Positions 6,101 to 8,945 of a stretch of 8,945 nucleotides of DNA are shown here, in pieces. How positions within the stretch are numbered: position 1 is the first letter of the stretch; each line of letters starts with the position of its first letter. This stretch comes from Wenzhouxiangella sp. GTDB taxonomy: Bacteria; Pseudomonadota; Gammaproteobacteria; Xanthomonadales; Wenzhouxiangellaceae. The notes beneath the pieces are model-generated. The model did no database searches, was not told the origin of the DNA, and saw nothing but the letters and a program-made list of their open reading frames with translations. Location: assembly GCA_007119095.1 (NCBI GenBank), contig SKQI01000074.1, forward strand, positions 1 to 8,945, given 5' to 3'. The position numbers were made by a program, and so were the translations under genes.

Positions 6101-8362
6101 ATCACGGGAGATAAAATCCACGCCGCGCTGAGGGTAATTCCAGGAGTCATTTCCATGCTTGTTGAAGTCACCGAAATTACCATCGATGAAACGACCATCG
6201 GATTCGAAATACTCGAAGTGTCCAAGCGGTCTAAGGGAAGCATCTCCCCCAAACAGATTCAGCATGTCCTGATCACCGGCAAATGAAAAAACCGGCAGGG
6301 TAATATCCTCATTGATCAGATAGGTTCCAGTTTCAATCAAGCTAGGCAGAAACGCATTTTCATTGCTGAACGTTCTTGCCCTAACAACCGTGGTCTGGTC
6401 CAGAACAACAGGCGTAGTGTAAAGCGATGAACTGGGGGTTGGCGTCGATCCGTCAGTGGTGAACCTGATCTGCTCATCACTACCAGCAGCGCTCATCTCC
6501 AGAGTGACGCTGCCCTGATAGGATCCTGCCTCGATGCTGAACTCGGGCCGGGATGCATAGGTGACAAAAGCGTCAGCGTTCGAGTTTCCTGGCGAGGGAG
6601 AGGCGAACACACCCCACTCATCCGCCCCGTCATGCACCCGACCATAAGAGTGGTTGACCTGGGTGACATGCATGTCATGAAGCTCGAGAATGTTTCCATC
6701 CGGGTCGGAAAAGACGATCTGATCAGGTCGGAGCTGAGTCAGCTTGAAATTGGCGTGCTGAACCATCCCCGATGATATATCGCGCCCCGAGGCAAATACG
6801 ATCAGGTGACCGCCCGGAGGAATGGTGCCGCTGGTTATCTGCCACTGGGTCGGATTATCTGCATCGTTACTCAGGTGATAGCCTGTCAGATCGAAGAAGA
6901 AATCGGGGTCGGTATTGTGAAGCTCTATCCAGTCTTCTGTTCTGCCGAAACTATCCTGGAAACTGCGATTGGAGGCGGAGTATTCATTGACGGTTACAGG
7001 ACCATCGCCAAAGGCCGTTGTCCCATAGGTAACCGATACCTTCCGCCTGCTTAAGTAATTGAAGGTGGCGTTGCATCCGGCACCGCCCCAGGTTCTGGAG
7101 GAATGAAAGGTATATGTCACCTCACCATCCGAAGTCACATTGCCAATCTCGGACAAGTCAACCGTGTAAGTCTGAACACCTGGTGAATTGCCCAACCCGG
7201 AAAAGACTGACGTCTGACCCGCCGGCCCAGAGACAAAACTTCTCTGGTCGGCTCGCCATCCATCTCCCGCAGCGGTGAAATCGTATTCAATGTCAGTCCA
7301 CAGTACCGTTTCACCCTCCGGCACGTTCACCGTCAGGGTGGACTGCTGAAAATTTGGGGAATAGCAGGAATTGACCAGGTCGTCGTTTTCAATGACGATC
7401 AGCGATCTAACCGAAACGGGATACTGCCGATCAGGGCTCAACAGCCAGACAGCCGATAGCTCGATTGCTATTGTGTAGGTCGATTCGGCAACCCTCTGAA
7501 AAGACAGTCCAGCGTGGTAAGGCTTGTGGAGATGCCGGGTCTTGAGTTCGACCGGAGCCTGATCGGTAACAAGCGGCGCCTCAATGGTAAACGCCACATG
7601 GCCACGGTCATCACGCACCACCAGCCTATTGGATGCCTCTTCACCATTAGGCTCGCCTTCAAGCACAAACCCTGCCGGCAACTCGAGCTCCTGTTCGAGA
7701 GCAAGACCCTCGAAAGGCGCAAACAGGATCTCTTGTGCATGCAGCACATAATGGTTAAGCAACGCGCCATGGGAAAAGCGTCGTTCGATGTCAACGCCGT
7801 CGAAGCCACCCTCATAGACCAGCAGGCGTTCATCAGCCATCCTGATCTGCTGCCGACCGCTTTCAATGACCTTGTCAGCGCCACCCGACCTTGCGCCCGC
7901 GATCAGCCGAAGCGCTCCTGACTGCCGCATGATCTGACCTGCGGGGCCAAGCAGCTCGATGTCACCACTGCGTCTGTCGACAAGAAAACTCGGAGCATTC
8001 GAGGGAAAAACGAAGTGATCGTCCTGTTCGGCCAATTCGTGGGTCAGGCTGCGCCAGTAGCCATTGTCATCCTGGTAATGAATCGGGACAGAAGACTTGA
8101 TCGTCGTCCGGGTTTGATTGTCATTGAGGATGGTTCTGGAATGGTCGGTACGCAGATGCACCAACTCATACAGCGCGCGGTCATAGGACTTTTCGCGAAC
8201 AGCCATTTGCAGTTCGGGGTGCGCATGATGCGACTGAGGCACCTCGGCGAAATCGATGGCGTGCAGGGGAGTTGAGCACAACAGCACGACTGCCAGCGCG
8301 AGAGGGAAGGCGAACACTTTCATAAGAACTGCACTCTTGATGATTGTCTGCTGATCCGGCAT
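3107..8362 (-). CDS. Secreted CotH-kinase family protein with lamin-tail and duplicated C-terminal modules
   Basis: This 1751-residue exported protein has a signal peptide near 14-35 (core VFAFPLALAVVLLC, cleavage after LHA). ATG at 8362 has GGAG 10 nt upstream. ATG at 8323 (Met14) gives a more typical signal peptide and has AAGAG 10 nt upstream. Domains, by motif: an uncharacterised N-terminal beta-rich region at 37-450 with a Cys333/Cys430 pair; lamin-tail domain about 455-595 (VNEYSASN, DWIELHN, GYHLSND); chitobiase/hexosaminidase C-terminal-like 603-683 (IRFTTDGSTPT); CotH kinase about 690-1075; InlB/Flg_new-like repeats about 1090-1170 and 1466-1540; an Ig-like segment 1363-1464; and paired modules 1177-1354 and 1546-1732. 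In the CotH domain, VNGQYWGVYDLRER (825-838), Asp928-Asn933 and ILWDMEAAFG (Asp955) fit the kinase fold. Bacillus CotH phosphorylates spore-coat proteins; the target here is unknown and probably extracellular. GC is lower than in the left-hand gene. Confidence 0.92.
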   Translation of the reverse strand: MPDQQTIIKSAVLMKVFAFPLALAVVLLCSTPLHAIDFAEVPQSHHAHPELQMAVREKSYDRALYELVHLRTDHSRTILNDNQTRTTIKSSVPIHYQDDNGYWRSLTHELAEQDDHFVFPSNAPSFLVDRRSGDIELLGPAGQIMRQSGALRLIAGARSGGADKVIESGRQQIRMADERLLVYEGGFDGVDIERRFSHGALLNHYVLHAQEILFAPFEGLALEQELELPAGFVLEGEPNGEEASNRLVVRDDRGHVAFTIEAPLVTDQAPVELKTRHLHKPYHAGLSFQRVAESTYTIAIELSAVWLLSPDRQYPVSVRSLIVIENDDLVNSCYSPNFQQSTLTVNVPEGETVLWTDIEYDFTAAGDGWRADQRSFVSGPAGQTSVFSGLGNSPGVQTYTVDLSEIGNVTSDGEVTYTFHSSRTWGGAGCNATFNYLSRRKVSVTYGTTAFGDGPVTVNEYSASNRSFQDSFGRTEDWIELHNTDPDFFFDLTGYHLSNDADNPTQWQITSGTIPPGGHLIVFASGRDISSGMVQHANFKLTQLRPDQIVFSDPDGNILELHDMHVTQVNHSYGRVHDGADEWGVFASPSPGNSNADAFVTYASRPEFSIEAGSYQGSVTLEMSAAGSDEQIRFTTDGSTPTPSSSLYTTPVVLDQTTVVRARTFSNENAFLPSLIETGTYLINEDITLPVFSFAGDQDMLNLFGGDASLRPLGHFEYFESDGRFIDGNFGDFNKHGNDSWNYPQRGVDFISRDDYGYQRRLEYKFFETSDRTRFRRLMVKAAANDNYPFESGGAHIRDSYIQHLSQVAGLDLDERSSTNVLVFVNGQYWGVYDLRERVDDNNFTNFYYGQDYKYRESDVYLQFLKTWQGTSAHFGNQPAISDWSSLRQYVLNNNMGDPFSFEYVRSQLNIGSLIDYFVINSWVVSRDWLNYNTGWWRGLDPSASARQWRYILWDMEAAFGHFINYTGLPNASHTAPPCQAENLTVGDGHTDILRKLIEENPEVRRQYVTRYVDLLNTHLSADNAIALLDSMIDDIAPEMPRHIARWGGNLGTWQSNVQAIRDFINDRHDYLMNSGMASCYDLSGPFATEFNVVPESGGTIRMNSESLSSYPFSAQVFGNIETRLQAQPDWGYTFSHWEVDGAVVPPTLTDPTLALAITQATSVTAHFNPPATDGELLYYWHFNDLETPEDVVTIDADYSLIPFSTGSMTYTGAGPRDIDANDTGSDLNLHLGEPPGKSARVRNPSEGRSLIFDVPTTGYEQINFTYAVERTNNGMLSNVLSYSIDGTNFIQEGLPIVTFDLEEAQVYYPINLDFAGIEGVANNPDFRIRIDFEGNTTGDSGNNRFDNITLKGMAIEGDDPAQLVFVTVNDNEPVFAGESFFVAIQSQDEDGAPAIVDLDTEVSLAVLSGQGELSGTVSGTIPAGDHSVIIEQVVYSQPDQAVSLAATADTLTDGASETFNVLQRTYALSLGKNVQGAGTVSGAGQFAEGEQVVINAIIEPGFAFHSWVDEAGQLVYDQPEVGFSMPAESLAYTAVFTLPAPDMLIHYWHFNDLDDGDLDTVVADFSMVGTASITYPGLAPETPAGVMDRRSHNNSNPVSNFNLRLDQMPDAGNVLRVRNPSDENKLRIAVPTTGYRDIVVSFATTRTNNGAQEQSFHFSIDQGETWVALGETYLIAALDDDGYLAKTFNLSSYEAVNDNPDLLLKILFTGEAAGNTSGNNRFDNITVEGVSMADMGDPVFSDRFQEPPDG
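3167..3727 (-). repeat. Repeated module, copy B of the CotH protein
   Basis: Residues 1546-1732, just before the C-terminal tail. It carries the same blocks as copy A: HYWHFNDL, NFNLRL, RVRNPSDE, VPTTGY, TRTNNG, HFSIDQG, NDNPDL and GNNRFDNIT. Each copy follows an InlB/Flg_new-like repeat (FSHWEV before A, FHSWVDE before B), so the duplicated unit is probably the pair 'InlB-like plus jelly-roll' rather than the module alone. Confidence 0.8.
4301..4834 (-). repeat. Repeated module, copy A of the CotH protein
   Basis: Residues 1177-1354. It shares with copy B a string of blocks in the same order: YYWHFNDL, a DLNLHL block, RVRNPSEG, VPTTGY, ERTNNG, SYSIDG, NNPDF and GNNRFDNIT. The pattern of beta strands and the length suggest a jelly-roll, carbohydrate-binding-like fold. 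No named family is assigned. It sits between the first InlB-like repeat and the Ig-like segment. Confidence 0.8.
5138..6295 (-). other. CotH kinase domain within the mosaic protein
   Basis: Residues about 690-1075 of the secreted protein. It opens with LPVFSFAGDQDML, the usual entry strand. GVDFISRDD and MVKAAANDN (775-785 region) follow in the N-lobe, with Lys781 a candidate nucleotide-binding lysine. The family hallmark VNGQYWGVYDLRER follows, with Glu837 conserved. In the C-lobe, SRDWLNYN places Asp928 and Asn933 like a catalytic-loop pair, and ILWDMEAAFG places Asp955 as the likely metal ligand. Cys979 and Cys1080 could form a disulfide. These assignments rest on family motifs, not a structural alignment. 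The catalytic set looks intact, which argues for an active kinase. Confidence 0.8.
6578..7000 (-). other. Lamin-tail domain within the CotH protein
   Basis: Residues about 455-595. The segment shows the lamin-tail pattern: VTVNEYSASN, then DWIELHN, then FDLTGYHLSND, WQITSGTIPPGGHLIVFASG, FKLTQ, DQIVFSDPDG and a closing SYGRVHDG...WGVFASPSPGNSN. In bacteria this immunoglobulin-fold domain occurs in secreted proteins, commonly next to CotH kinase and chitobiase-type domains, and probably serves binding or surface association. The order here (lamin tail, chitobiase-like, CotH) is a known arrangement. Confidence 0.8.
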
Positions 8363-8420
8363 GAGCCGCTTGCTCCAAACCTTGTGTCGGCTTTAGGCAA
8401 CAACCAGCAGCGGATGGCTA

Positions 8421-8439
8421 ACTAGTGGGCCACTAGTGG
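8421..8439. promoter_or_regulatory. ACTAGTGG inverted and tandem repeat, candidate operator
   Basis: ACTAGTGG at 8421-8428 is mirrored by CCACTAGT at 8430-8437 around a single central base, a perfect 8-bp inverted repeat. The second half extends to the self-complementary CCACTAGTGG at 8430-8439. The same stretch also reads as two tandem 11-mers (ACTAGTGGGCC then ACTAGTGGTCC, 8421-8442) differing at one base. It lies 58-77 bp before the CotH start and just past the predicted transcription start, a typical repressor position. The one-base loop makes an RNA hairpin unlikely. The regulator is unknown. Confidence 0.5.
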
Positions 8440-8451
8440 TCCTTCAACCTA

Positions 8452-8479
8452 ATAATTTAGGATTCAGTTGGTCTGTCAG
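8452..8479 (-). promoter_or_regulatory. Candidate sigma-70 promoter for the CotH gene
   Basis: On the minus strand, CTGACA (8479-8474, five of six to the -35 consensus) is followed after 16 bp by AATTAT (8457-8452, four of six to the -10). Transcription would start near 8445, giving a leader of about 80 nt before the ATG at 8362. The -10 lies inside a small AT-rich inverted repeat, CCTAA-TAAT-TTAGG (8448-8461). This is a weak match chosen mainly for position between the terminator and the operator-like repeat. Confidence 0.35.
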
Positions 8480-8500
8480 CGACGCACAGCGGCTTTACTC

Positions 8501-8528
8501 AAAAAAACGCCAATCTGCTTGATTGGCG
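8501..8528 (-). terminator. Intrinsic terminator, minus strand
   Basis: Read on the minus strand, CGCCAATC (8528-8521) pairs perfectly with GATTGGCG (8515-8508) across a 5-nt loop, followed at once by seven T residues (8507-8501). This is a textbook rho-independent terminator. It lies 47 bp past the stop of the decayed gene at 8575 and ends minus-strand transcription before the CotH promoter region. The A-tract lies on the wrong side for termination on the plus strand. Confidence 0.88.
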
Positions 8529-8574
8529 CCTCTATATAGTTATACCCCCGCTTGCCTGGAGAACGCAAGGCAGT

Positions 8575-8836
8575 CTAAAACGGAGTCCCGTTGACGTTCA
8601 CGGCATTCAGCTGGAATTCTTCGGGCGCCTCTTCCGGGGCCGGGATCCATCGGCCGCAGCAGTCGCGGCTCTGCAAACAGGGGGCGGTCATTGTGCGCAG
8701 GGAGGCCGATGAAACTGCCTTCGCCCCCGCGCGCAGGGTCCCACCATGCACCGGTCAACCCACCTTGAAAGACTGGTCGCCAGCGGCAGCCGAACCCAGC
8801 ACCAGCAACACACCCAAACACCACCCTGATTAGCGT
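8575..8836 (-). pseudogene. Frameshifted remnant of a small secreted protein
   Basis: Coding traces appear in order but in alternating frames. LIRV, read from 8833, would follow a lost start codon (ACG at 8836 where ATG is expected). A signal-peptide-like WCLGVLLVLGSAAAGDQ follows in the next frame (8823 onward). GLTGAWWDPARGGEG then returns to the first frame (motif at 8752-8717), and PEEFQLNAVNVNGTPF ends in the other frame with TAG at 8577-8575. The G-x-W-[FYW]-[DN]-P-[AED]-x-[SG]-G-[EHQ]-G pattern recurs, from memory, in exported proteins of Xanthomonadales-like bacteria; its function is unknown. The terminator downstream is intact. Sequencing errors could mimic the shifts, but several would be needed within 260 bp. 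Chance similarity is the other alternative. Confidence 0.5.
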
Positions 8837-8945
8837 TGTGTCTCAGCAGAGGCCGGCAACATCGAGGATAGTCGACGCCGCAAGCCGTCCTCGGGTGGGG
8901 GATTTCGCTGAAGGCCTCGCCACGCGTCGAACTGAAGCGGAATTC

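Larger units (their letters stand above)
8363..8500. other. Upstream region of the CotH gene
   Basis: No coding sequence is supported in these 138 bases. The stretch is locally AT-richer than its surroundings and holds the candidate promoter, the operator-like repeat and a GGAG ribosome binding site at 8376-8373. It is bounded on the right by the terminator. Confidence 0.6.

Noticed and set aside
8260..8323. Possible lipoprotein signal in the CotH protein (VLLC in the signal peptide)
   Set aside because: The residue before the cysteine is Leu, not Gly, Ala or Ser, and a normal signal peptidase I site (LHA) follows six residues later.
8539..8569. Promoter-like pair TTGCGT-18-TATAAC on the minus strand
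   Set aside because: Transcription would start directly before the terminator hairpin at 8528-8501 and yield no useful product; the -35 match is poor.
8551..8569. Inverted repeat CTTGC...GCAAG between the decayed gene and the terminator
   Set aside because: Only five base pairs with a nine-base loop, easily expected by chance, and a much better terminator lies next to it.

Overview
The window looks like chromosome from a GC-rich gammaproteobacterium, most likely in or near the Xanthomonadales/Wenzhouxiangella group. This is inferred from three things: the high GC of the left half, a secreted protein ending in an FSDRFQ-type tail, and a WWDPARGGEG motif in a decayed gene at the right end. I recall both motifs from secreted proteins of that group, but no search was run.

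Layout, left to right. (1) Positions 1-2580, minus strand: a very large exported protein of unknown function. It reads 860 codons without a stop and leaves the window before its end. (2) Positions 2622-3110, plus strand: a 162-residue single-domain asparaginase-like protein, divergent from gene 1 across only 41 bp. (3) Positions 3107-8362, minus strand: a 1751-residue secreted CotH-kinase mosaic protein. It carries a lamin-tail domain, a chitobiase C-terminal-like domain, the CotH domain, two InlB/Flg_new-type repeats, an Ig-like segment and two copies of a roughly 180-residue jelly-roll-like module. Its stop codon overlaps that of gene 2. (4) Positions 8363-8500: the control region of the CotH gene, with an unusual ACTAGTGG inverted/tandem repeat. 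(5) Positions 8501-8528: an intact intrinsic terminator for minus-strand transcription. (6) About 8575-8836, minus strand: a frameshifted remnant of a small secreted protein. Positions 8841-8945 show nothing I can support.

There is no evidence of one operon. Gene 2 is intracellular by sequence (no signal peptide), while genes 1 and 3 are exported. The CotH gene is clearly poorer in GC than gene 1, so it may have a different history. I see no tRNA, rRNA, CRISPR array, insertion sequence or recognisable defence system. The most promising material is the unrecognised 860+ residue exported protein, the minimal asparaginase with a complete N-domain active site, and the duplicated module in the CotH protein.
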